Of a DNA stretch of 8,286 bases, positions 1 through 5,594 are shown in pieces (position 1 is the stretch's first letter; each line of letters starts with the position of its first letter). Made by a program: the position numbers and the translations under genes. The notes under the pieces were generated by a model that worked only from the letters and a program-made list of their open reading frames with translations, was not told the origin of the DNA and did not search any database. Source of the stretch: Candidatus Woesearchaeota archaeon (lineage in GTDB: Archaea > Nanobdellota > Nanobdellia > Woesearchaeales > 21-14-0-10-32-9); contig PWWA01000112.1 of NCBI GenBank assembly GCA_003562145.1, positions 1-8,286 of the forward strand, given 5' to 3'.

Positions 1-62
1 TAGCCTGGTGGAGCGCACGACTGATAATCGTGAGGTCCCGTGTTCAAATCACGGCGGGCCCA
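1..62 (+). tRNA. tRNA-Ile (anticodon GAU), 5' end cut by window edge
   Basis: The anticodon stem is CACGA (16-20) paired with TCGTG (28-32) around the loop CTGATAA, giving anticodon GAT at 23-25. The T stem CCGTG (38-42) pairs with CACGG (50-54) around TTCAAAT. The 3' acceptor strand CGGGCCC (55-61) ends in discriminator A at 62. The seven-base 5' acceptor strand lies before the window, so the gene is partial only because of the window edge. No CCA is encoded (the next bases are TATC), as is common in archaea. No intron is seen in the anticodon loop. The D stem has one weak pair (C12-A23 in standard numbering). Confidence 0.95.
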
Positions 63-77
63 TATCAATTGTTTAAT

Positions 78-83
78 GGGGGT
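78..83 (+). promoter_or_regulatory. Shine-Dalgarno site of gdhA
   Basis: GGGGGT ends six bases before the ATG at 90 and can pair with ACCUCC near the 16S rRNA 3' end, with one G-U pair. It decides the gdhA start at 90. Only 27 bases separate the tRNA from this ATG and they hold no convincing TATA box, so gdhA may be read from the tRNA transcript. Confidence 0.6.
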
Positions 84-89
84 ATTATT

Positions 90-1325
90 ATGAGTTCATT
101 CGATGAGATTAGGAATAGGATTAATAGCTTAAAACCAATGATTAATATTAGCGATGAAGAAATCGCGTTCTTATTATCGCCCAGGAAAGTGCTGAATTTC
201 AAGATAGAATACGAAAAAGATAATGGAAAGAAAGAAACACTGAATGCGTACAGGGTGCAGTACAACAACGTCTTAGGGCCTACGAAAGGCGGAATAAGGT
301 TCCACGAAGAAGTAGACGAAGAAGAGACTAAAGCACTGGCTTTCTGGATGACGCTGAAATGCGCATTGACCGGAGTCCCATTCGGCGGCGGAAAGGGAGG
401 CGTACAGGTCAACCCGAAGCCTCTTAGCAAGTCCGAGCTTGAAAGGATTAGCAGGGCGTACATAAAGGAAATATATAATGAGATAGGGCCTTGGAAAGAC
501 ATCCCTGCCCCTGATGTTTACACAAATTCAGAGGTTATGGCGTGGATGATGGACGAATACGAAAAAATAATTGGTGCTCATGCTCCCGGAGTGATTACTG
601 GGAAGCCGTTAGTCTTAGGAGGTAGTAAGGCAAGGGATATTGCGACTGCACAAGGCGGCGTGTATGTTTTGCTTGGACTGCTGGATAAGCTAGGGCATAA
701 AAAAGAAAAAACGAAAGTGGCAATACAAGGGTTTGGCAACGCAGGGATGAACGCAGCGAGAATACTTGCAAGGGAAGGCGTCACGATAATAGGTGTAACG
801 GATTCCAAGAGCGGGGTTTACAACACTGAAGGATTGGATGCTGAAAGCCTGGCAAGGCATAAGGAACAAAACAATACTCTCAAAGGGTACGCGGAAGGAA
901 AAAGCATTACTAACGAAGAGCTTCTGGCATTAGACGCAGATGTGCTTGTGCCTGCAGCTCTGGGAGGCGCCATAAACAAGGTTAATGCTGCAAAAGTGAA
1001 GGCAAAAATAATCTTGGAGTTGGCAAACGGACCAGTGACAAGTGAAGCAGAAAAGACTTTGAGCAAGAAAGAAATAATAATAGTACCAGATATATTAGCC
1101 AACGCCGGCGGCGTAATAGTAAGCCACTATGAATGGGTACAGAACAACACTGGCTTTTACTGGGAAGAAAAAGAAGTGCTTGAAAAGCTAAAAAAACAGA
1201 TAAGCAAGGCGCTCGACGAAACATATAGTGCAGCCCAAGAAAAAAATATTGGTATGAGGGAAGCCGCGTACATCGTAGCCATAGAAAAAATATTGGGAGC
1301 GGCAAGGCTAAGAGGCCTTGTGTAA
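90..1325 (+). CDS. gdhA: Glutamate dehydrogenase (Glu/Leu/Phe/Val dehydrogenase family)
   Basis: This cytoplasmic enzyme interconverts glutamate with 2-oxoglutarate plus ammonia using NAD(P), linking carbon and nitrogen metabolism. The 411-residue product is close to the usual 415-420. The substrate domain has Lys66 (TKGGIRF), Lys90 (TLKCAL), Lys102 (PFGGGKGG) and Asp142 (IPAPDV); their spacing matches the known active-site lysines and aspartate of clostridial GDH (K89, K113, K125, D165). The coenzyme domain has the Rossmann turn GFGNAG at 214-219, and the late GGVIVSHYEWVQN segment supplies the substrate serine. After the second beta strand comes VTDSKSG, similar to the archaeal SDSKGG type, so NAD or NADP preference cannot be settled. 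The frame stays open upstream to an ATG at 30, but that lies inside the tRNA, so the SD-preceded ATG at 90 is chosen. Confidence 0.97.
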   Translation: MSSFDEIRNRINSLKPMINISDEEIAFLLSPRKVLNFKIEYEKDNGKKETLNAYRVQYNNVLGPTKGGIRFHEEVDEEETKALAFWMTLKCALTGVPFGGGKGGVQVNPKPLSKSELERISRAYIKEIYNEIGPWKDIPAPDVYTNSEVMAWMMDEYEKIIGAHAPGVITGKPLVLGGSKARDIATAQGGVYVLLGLLDKLGHKKEKTKVAIQGFGNAGMNAARILAREGVTIIGVTDSKSGVYNTEGLDAESLARHKEQNNTLKGYAEGKSITNEELLALDADVLVPAALGGAINKVNAAKVKAKIILELANGPVTSEAEKTLSKKEIIIVPDILANAGGVIVSHYEWVQNNTGFYWEEKEVLEKLKKQISKALDETYSAAQEKNIGMREAAYIVAIEKILGAARLRGLV

Positions 1326-1350
1326 TGCACGTTGATATTTTTCAAAAAGA

Positions 1351-1358
1351 TTTAAAAA
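1351..1358 (+). promoter_or_regulatory. TATA box for speD
   Basis: TTTAAAAA preceded by purine-rich AAAAAGA, about 43 bases before the speD ATG. Transcription starting 25 or so bases downstream would leave a short leader carrying the purine-rich GGAAGAGG (1387-1394), a likely Shine-Dalgarno site. The T-rich stretch at 1363-1370 could also help end the gdhA transcript. Confidence 0.55.
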
Positions 1359-1397
1359 AGACTTTTTATTTCCTCTCATTTATTATGGAAGAGGCTG

Positions 1398-1739
1398 ATG
1401 AAAGTGACAGTCGGCATCCACGTGTTAGGGGAGCTCCATGGCTGTCCAAATGATTTGTTAAAAAAAAAAGAAGTAGTTAGCAGAATAGTACTTTCTGTTG
1501 TAAGGGATGCCAAGCTTAATTCTTTAGGAAACGTTTTTCATCAGTTCGAGCCACACGGCGTTACAGGCATAGTTTTATTGGCTGAGTCGCATATCAGCAT
1601 CCATACATGGCCAGAGAAAAACCTTGCAGCCATAGACGTTTTTACGTGTGGCAACGAAGGGGATGCAAGGAAAGCCTTCAAGATGCTAAGCGAAAGACTT
1701 AAAGCAGCAAGCATAAACAAGAAAATAATTGAAAGGTAG
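1398..1739 (+). CDS. speD: S-adenosylmethionine decarboxylase proenzyme (or related arginine decarboxylase)
   Basis: Short prokaryotic class of pyruvoyl-dependent decarboxylase, 113 residues. AdoMetDC makes decarboxylated SAM, the aminopropyl donor for spermidine. The self-cleavage site is in LLAESHISIHTWPE: cleavage before Ser64 would turn it into the pyruvoyl cofactor. His69 and Cys84 (DVFTCG) match the Ser63/His68/Cys83 processing and catalytic set known from Thermotoga maritima. The N-terminal GIHVLGELHGC and the FEPHGVTGIVLLAE segment are typical of the family. In some Crenarchaeota a close paralogue is an arginine decarboxylase, which cannot be excluded from sequence alone. The start at 1398 follows GGAAGAGG; the nearby ATG at 1385 is out of frame. 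A run of ten A (1460-1469) encodes the Lys-Lys-Lys stretch. No other polyamine gene is in the window. Confidence 0.94.
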   Translation: MKVTVGIHVLGELHGCPNDLLKKKEVVSRIVLSVVRDAKLNSLGNVFHQFEPHGVTGIVLLAESHISIHTWPEKNLAAIDVFTCGNEGDARKAFKMLSERLKAASINKKIIER

Positions 1740-1761
1740 CACTGGACAAGCAGAGTGAATG

Positions 1762-1769
1762 TTTAAATA
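1762..1769 (+). promoter_or_regulatory. TATA box of the Hel308 C-terminal gene
   Basis: TTTAAATA centred about 26 bases before the ATG at 1792, the spacing expected for a leaderless archaeal transcript. It lies in the 52-base gap after speD and downstream of its stop, so this truncated-looking helicase gene has its own promoter. Confidence 0.65.
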
Positions 1770-1791
1770 AAAATAACGATTTCTGCAAGGA

Positions 1792-3381
1792 ATGAAAAGC
1801 GTTGAAGTACGGGAAGAGACGAGTGATGCTACTAGTAACATAGTTCTGGATACTTTAAGGAAAGAAAAGCAAGTAATAGTTTTTGTTAATACTAAGAGGG
1901 GCGCAGAAGCAATAGCAGAGAGGATAACCAGCAAGATAAAAGGGGTGCCTGGAAAAGAAACTCTTTTAATCGCGGATAAGGCAGAGAAAACCCTGGCTAC
2001 TCCTACTAAGCAGTGCAGGCGCCTCGGAAAAACGTTGAGAAAAGGAGTTGCTTTCCACCATTCAGGGCTGCATCACGAGCAGCGTGAATTAATAGAAATA
2101 GGGTTCCGGGAAAGAAAGATAAAGGTAATATGTGCAACAACTACACTTGCCTGGGGACTGGACTTACCGGCTTACCGTGTTATAGTACGGGATTTGAAAC
2201 GTTACGGCGGGGGCTGGGGGATGCAAGGGATTCCTGTCTTGGAGTACGAGCAAATGGCTGGAAGGGCGGGGAGGCCTAGCTTTGACCGGGAAGGAGAAGC
2301 AATCTGCATCGCAAATAATGTTAATGAACGAGAAGAAATTTGGGAACAATACATTAATGGAATGCCGGAGGATATTCTTTCAAAGCTCGCAGTTGAGCCT
2401 GTGCTTAGGACTTATGTACTAGCGTTAGTAGCAACTGGCTACGCAGGCTCCTTCAATGAACTAATGGATTTTTTGAAAAAAACTTTTTACGCACACCAAT
2501 ACAAGGAATTAAGCAGGCTAAAACAAATATTGAAAAGCACTATTGATAACTTAGAGGAATGGGAGTTCATACAAACAAACAGGGAACAAAAAAGTTCTGG
2601 CTTCGTAAGCGCAAATAAGCTAAGCAAAGAAGAAGATTTCTTGCTAAAGCCCACGAAGCTCGGGGAAAGAGTTGCAGAGCTATACTTGGACCCGCTAACA
2701 GCAAACTACTTGTTGAAGTGCATGAGGAAAGCAGCATCTGAGAAGCACAGCAATTTTTCTTTGCTGCATATGATTTCGTGGACGTTGGAGATGAGGCCTT
2801 TGATAAGGAGCAGGCAGAAAGACATTCCTTTAATAGATGAAAAGCTTGCTCTTGAAAGCGACGAGTTGCTAGCAGAAGAACCCAGTAGTTTTTCGGATGA
2901 ATACGATGAATTCACCGATAGTGTTAAGACCGCTTTAGTTTTAGAGGCTTGGACAGAGGAAACAACGGAAGAGCAATTACTTGAAGATTTCGGTGTTACA
3001 CCAGGAGAGATAAACACAAAAATTGAGAGAAGCGACTGGCTCTTATATTCTTGCCACGAGCTAAGCAAGCTACAAGGATTTAGAAAGATAAGCAATGAAG
3101 TCCTTAAGTTAAGGGTCAGGGTTAAGAGCGGCGCAAAAGAAGAACTCTTGCCTCTGCTAAAATTAAGAAATATTGGAAGGGTAAGGGCAAGGAAATTATT
3201 CAACAATAAAATACGTGACCTTGGAGACGTAAAGAAAGCAAGCCTTAGCTTGCTGGCAGAGCTTCTCGGCAAAGGCGTGGCTTTAGACATTAAGAAACAA
3301 GTAGGCCAAGACCTGAGCAACGAAAAAATCGTTGTGAAAAAAAACAAGAGAAAAGGCCAGGTAAGCCTCCAAGACTACTAA
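1792..3381 (+). CDS. hel308: Hel308-type Ski2 helicase, C-terminal part only (RecA2 onward); RecA1 domain absent
   Basis: The 529 residues match Hel308, the archaeal superfamily 2 helicase acting at stalled replication forks, from the second RecA domain to the end. Visible in order: motif IV VIVFVNTKR (28-36), HHSGL (89-93), motif V ATTTLAWGLDLPA (115-127), motif VI QMAGRAGRP (154-162), winged helix (about 200-310), helical ratchet domain (about 310-440, with an acidic insert), helix-hairpin-helix (about 455-505), and a basic tail ending QVSLQDY. The first about 195 residues, with Walker A (GKT) and DExH, are missing; full-length proteins are about 700-720. An in-frame TAA at 1774 bars any upstream extension, and the TATA box at 1762 fits a start at 1792. 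On its own this part should not hydrolyse ATP. It is either one half of a split gene or a conserved remnant; no N-terminal half is in the window. Family call is firm, functional state is inference. Confidence 0.88.
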   Translation: MKSVEVREETSDATSNIVLDTLRKEKQVIVFVNTKRGAEAIAERITSKIKGVPGKETLLIADKAEKTLATPTKQCRRLGKTLRKGVAFHHSGLHHEQRELIEIGFRERKIKVICATTTLAWGLDLPAYRVIVRDLKRYGGGWGMQGIPVLEYEQMAGRAGRPSFDREGEAICIANNVNEREEIWEQYINGMPEDILSKLAVEPVLRTYVLALVATGYAGSFNELMDFLKKTFYAHQYKELSRLKQILKSTIDNLEEWEFIQTNREQKSSGFVSANKLSKEEDFLLKPTKLGERVAELYLDPLTANYLLKCMRKAASEKHSNFSLLHMISWTLEMRPLIRSRQKDIPLIDEKLALESDELLAEEPSSFSDEYDEFTDSVKTALVLEAWTEETTEEQLLEDFGVTPGEINTKIERSDWLLYSCHELSKLQGFRKISNEVLKLRVRVKSGAKEELLPLLKLRNIGRVRARKLFNNKIRDLGDVKKASLSLLAELLGKGVALDIKKQVGQDLSNEKIVVKKNKRKGQVSLQDY

Positions 3382-3390
3382 GACAAAAGC

Positions 3391-3398
3391 TTTTTAAA
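3391..3398 (+). promoter_or_regulatory. TATA box of the Nudix gene
   Basis: TTTTTAAA, 10 bases after the helicase stop and centred about 28 bases before the ATG at 3423. It supports a leaderless start at 3423 over the in-frame TTG at 3402, which would lie upstream of the predicted transcription start. Confidence 0.6.
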
Positions 3399-3422
3399 GG
3401 ATTGTGCAACCAAGCTTTTTCC

Positions 3423-3908
3423 ATGGAATTATTAAAAGAAGTTTCGGACGGCTTGATCCCAAGCAAGAAAATACTTGAAGATTTCAAGGACAGGAAAGCA
3501 GCAAGAGCAGTGCTTCTCGACGACAAAAACAGGGTTGCGTTGATATTTATTCCTGAGCACAACCATCACAAACTGCCAGGCGGCGGCCTAAAAGAAGGAG
3601 AAACTTTGCAAGAAGGCCTCCACAGGAAACTGCTAGAAGACACAGGATGCAAGGCTGATGTTATCGGCGAGATAGGCATGGTTGTAGAGTACAGGCACGA
3701 GTACAAGCTAAACCAGTGCTCTTATGGCTTCATGGCAAGGGTGTCAGGAGAAAAAAACGGGCAAAGCATCAAATGGGTTTCCATTAATGAAGCACTGGAG
3801 TTGCTCGAAAAAGATAGTCCCTCGAATTATGAAGGAGGCTTCATCGTCAAAAGAGAACTTGGATTTCTTAGACGGGCAAGAAGGATTCTCCAGATGTCAA
3901 GCGCCTAG
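3423..3908 (+). CDS. Nudix hydrolase domain protein with degenerate Nudix box
   Basis: A 161-residue single-domain Nudix protein; such enzymes cleave nucleoside diphosphates linked to another moiety. The Nudix box spans residues 54-76: Gly54, Glu60, Arg68, Glu72, Gly75 and Cys76 fit G-x5-E-x7-REUxEExGU, but the Glu after Arg is Lys69 and the last Glu of the EE pair is Asp73. The first is normally a metal ligand, so activity may be weak, altered or lost. The preceding HHKLPGGG and the strand ARAVLLDDKNRVALI are typical of the fold. Substrate cannot be told. ATG 3423 is chosen because a TATA box lies about 28 bases upstream. The 3' end overlaps the end of the minus-strand nmd3 gene by 12 bases. 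Confidence 0.88.
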   Translation: MELLKEVSDGLIPSKKILEDFKDRKAARAVLLDDKNRVALIFIPEHNHHKLPGGGLKEGETLQEGLHRKLLEDTGCKADVIGEIGMVVEYRHEYKLNQCSYGFMARVSGEKNGQSIKWVSINEALELLEKDSPSNYEGGFIVKRELGFLRRARRILQMSSA

Positions 3909-4865
3909 GACGTAGTACTTCTGTTCTCTGCTTACCAACTTTATTTTCTGCCCTGGCACGAGTGACAGCCCCAGCGGATTCCCAGCTTTTACTGGCTGAT
4001 ACGTATCAGGCCTCAGCACGTAGAGTTCTGGCCTCGTCTGCGAAACAGTTGTTTTTTCCTGGCTTACAACGTTGAAAGAATCAGAGTTTGCAGGCGTATA
4101 AGAAAAAGTTGTCTTTTTTCCTGTTTCAAGGTTTATCCCGGTTATTATCTTCTCGGCTTTCTTGACAAGGATTAGTGTTTCACCCATAACTATTACGTCT
4201 CCCTCCCCGAAAGGAGGAAGCTCTACAAGGATGTTCTGCCGGTATATGTCTTTGCTGGTCTGCTTATCCTTGGAGAAAAGCTGGGGGTTCTCACTAATAT
4301 AACCCCCGAAGTTCCTTACAAGCTTAAGGGCAAGCGGACGCATTTTCTTCTTGTCAGTAAAATAATAGTCTACGCTGCTGTTTTTATCTACTACTTTGTT
4401 GACAAGAACTTGTTTCTTTGATTTGCTTAACAAGAATTTCTTAGCGTATTCCCTGGATTCAGCTGAAGCGTTTCTCAGCTGGAGTATGCCTTCGTAATAC
4501 GCCGAGCCAACTTTTGACACGCCGGGAGAGTAAGTTACTTCGGTCTCCACTGGCAACACAAATTCTCTTCCTTCGTATAAGAGAACAATCGGAATCTCTT
4601 TCTTTAAGCCCGGCTTTTCCAATAAATCGCTGTATGCCTCTAACCCAGTCACAAGCTCCGTTTTTTGTTCCACGTTTTGCCTTAATAATTTCTCGGAAAG
4701 GCTTCTTAGGTCCCGGAACCCCTTCCATTGCCCTTTATGAAAGTACCTTTTTGAAGGGCACAGCCTTATCTTTATCTGCTTGTACTCAAGCGTTTTTTCC
4801 TCGCAGTTTTCGCAGAACACACCTTTTTTTACTGGTTTTCCGCATTTAGGGCAAAATTTCTCCAT
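3897..4865 (-). CDS. nmd3: NMD3 family protein (ribosomal large-subunit biogenesis adaptor homologue)
   Basis: 322-residue homologue of eukaryotic Nmd3, which loads on the maturing 60S subunit for nuclear export; the archaeal role is presumably in 50S maturation or quality control. The N-terminus has a zinc ribbon, Cys5-x2-Cys8 and Cys18-x2-Cys21. Family landmarks are YYEGILQLRN (123-132), VDYYFTDKKKM (from 165), and the segment around VELPPFGEGDVIVMGETLILVKKA, followed by a C-terminal beta-rich region. The second zinc-binding segment appears reduced: LCPSKRYF keeps only Cys36 where a CxxC pair would be expected. An in-frame ATG at 4913 would add 16 residues, but it lies beyond the TATA element and only 12 bases from the divergent gene's ATG. 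The start at 4865, beginning MEKFCPKCG, is therefore preferred and would be leaderless. It converges on the Nudix gene and diverges from the signal peptidase. Confidence 0.9.
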   Translation of the reverse strand: MEKFCPKCGKPVKKGVFCENCEEKTLEYKQIKIRLCPSKRYFHKGQWKGFRDLRSLSEKLLRQNVEQKTELVTGLEAYSDLLEKPGLKKEIPIVLLYEGREFVLPVETEVTYSPGVSKVGSAYYEGILQLRNASAESREYAKKFLLSKSKKQVLVNKVVDKNSSVDYYFTDKKKMRPLALKLVRNFGGYISENPQLFSKDKQTSKDIYRQNILVELPPFGEGDVIVMGETLILVKKAEKIITGINLETGKKTTFSYTPANSDSFNVVSQEKTTVSQTRPELYVLRPDTYQPVKAGNPLGLSLVPGQKIKLVSREQKYYVLGA

Positions 4866-4887
4866 ATCACTGGGCAGTATAAAAGAA

Positions 4888-4898
4888 TTTATAAATAT
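4888..4898. promoter_or_regulatory. Shared symmetric TATA element for nmd3 and signal peptidase
   Basis: TTTATAAATAT contains TTTATAAA (4888-4895), a perfect palindrome. It is the only TATA-like element in the 60-base gap between the divergent starts. Its centre is about 26 bases from the nmd3 ATG (4865, minus) and about 31-35 bases from the signal peptidase ATG (4926, plus). One TBP site could therefore serve both directions. Confidence 0.55.
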
Positions 4899-4925
4899 GT
4901 CCTTAATCTTCATTTTTTATTAAAA

Positions 4926-5555
4926 ATGGGATGGAAAGAAGTCAAAAAGGCTTTAAAGAAGGCTTGGAGGTTTATTTGGCATAGCAATTCACTGGCTAGC
5001 TGGATTGTTAACATAATCCTAGCATTTCTTTTAATCAAATTCGTTTTCTACCCTGGAATCAGCCTGCTAGTCGGCACAAGCGTCCCAGTCGTGGCAGTTA
5101 TCAGCAATAGCATGGAGCAGCCAAGTAACTGGGAGGACTCACAAGCTATCTGCAGCAACGGAAGATGCACCCAAGAAGAATGGTACTTAGAAAAGGGCAT
5201 AACGCCGAATGAATTCGCAGATTTTCCGTTCAGCAAAGGTTTCAATAAAGGAGATATAATGCTTGTAAGAGGAAAAAAACCTGAAGAGATAAACATCGGC
5301 GACGTCATTGTCTTCGAGTCCGGAAAAAGCATCCCGATCATCCACAGAGTTGTCAATATCTTCGAGGAGGACGAAGAGCGTTTCTTTGAAACCAAAGGAG
5401 ATAATAATGCCGGGCAAATAAAGAACCAGTTTATAGATGAAAACAGGATTCCCGCAGATGACGTTTTCGGCGTGGCTTACGGGAAAATCCCATACTTAGG
5501 GTACGTCAAGATCTTGTTCACAGACTACGTTGTCGCACCGATAACAGGCAATTAA
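4926..5555 (+). CDS. Signal peptidase I, archaeal/ER (Sec11) type with lineage-specific insert
   Basis: 209-residue membrane protease that removes signal peptides from Sec-exported proteins. A basic N-terminus (KKALKKAWR) precedes a membrane helix at about 25-42. Catalytic Ser62 is in ISNSMEQP, His140 in IIHRVV, and Asp159 in TKGDNN; His instead of Lys as the base marks the archaeal/ER type. Between the Ser box and the next conserved segment FNKGDIMLV (about 106-114) lies an insert of some 40 residues (66-107) with two Cys (76, 81) and several aromatics, longer than in classical members. A weak C-terminal hydrophobic stretch (about 192-206) may touch the membrane. It should face the exterior. 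It likely processes exported proteins such as the predicted signal-peptide protein at 6334. Confidence 0.93.
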   Translation: MGWKEVKKALKKAWRFIWHSNSLASWIVNIILAFLLIKFVFYPGISLLVGTSVPVVAVISNSMEQPSNWEDSQAICSNGRCTQEEWYLEKGITPNEFADFPFSKGFNKGDIMLVRGKKPEEINIGDVIVFESGKSIPIIHRVVNIFEEDEERFFETKGDNNAGQIKNQFIDENRIPADDVFGVAYGKIPYLGYVKILFTDYVVAPITGN

Positions 5556-5572
5556 TAGAAACTTTTTTCTAT
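5555..5572 (+). terminator. Possible stem-loop/T-run terminator after the signal peptidase gene
   Basis: ATAGAAA (5555-5561) and TTTCTAT (5566-5572) form a 7-bp AT-rich stem with a 4-base loop, overlapping the stop codon; it includes six T in a row (5563-5568). Archaeal termination is driven mainly by T-runs, so this could end the signal peptidase mRNA. The TCTATAC end is also about 25 bases before the DUF99 ATG and might act as a weak TATA box instead. Confidence 0.35.
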
Positions 5573-5594
5573 ACCACCACACTACTATCCCAAG

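Noticed and set aside
30..89. Upstream in-frame ATG extending gdhA by 20 residues
   Set aside because: It lies within the tRNA-Ile gene, and the extra residues match no GDH N-terminus; the ATG at 90 has a Shine-Dalgarno site.
65..1345. Several open frames on the minus strand opposite gdhA
   Set aside because: They are antisense shadows of a highly conserved enzyme, with no recognisable domain, promoter or Shine-Dalgarno site.
1460..1469. Run of ten A in speD as a programmed slippage or frameshift site
   Set aside because: The zero frame reads straight through to all catalytic residues; nothing indicates that a second frame is used.
1774..1840. C-terminal fragment of a split intein at the start of the helicase half
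   Set aside because: The sequence starts directly with linker and RecA2 residues; there is no intein C-terminal block ending in His-Asn, and an in-frame stop lies just upstream.
3402..3422. TTG start for the Nudix gene
   Set aside because: It would lie upstream of the transcription start predicted from the TATA box at 3391, and the ATG at 3423 gives a normal N-terminus.
4514..4849. Open frame of 111 codons on the plus strand opposite nmd3
   Set aside because: It has no family resemblance and lies entirely inside the conserved NMD3 N-terminal coding region.
4866..4913. Longer nmd3 product starting at 4913
   Set aside because: The added 16 residues precede the usual zinc-ribbon start and would cover the only TATA element in the gap.
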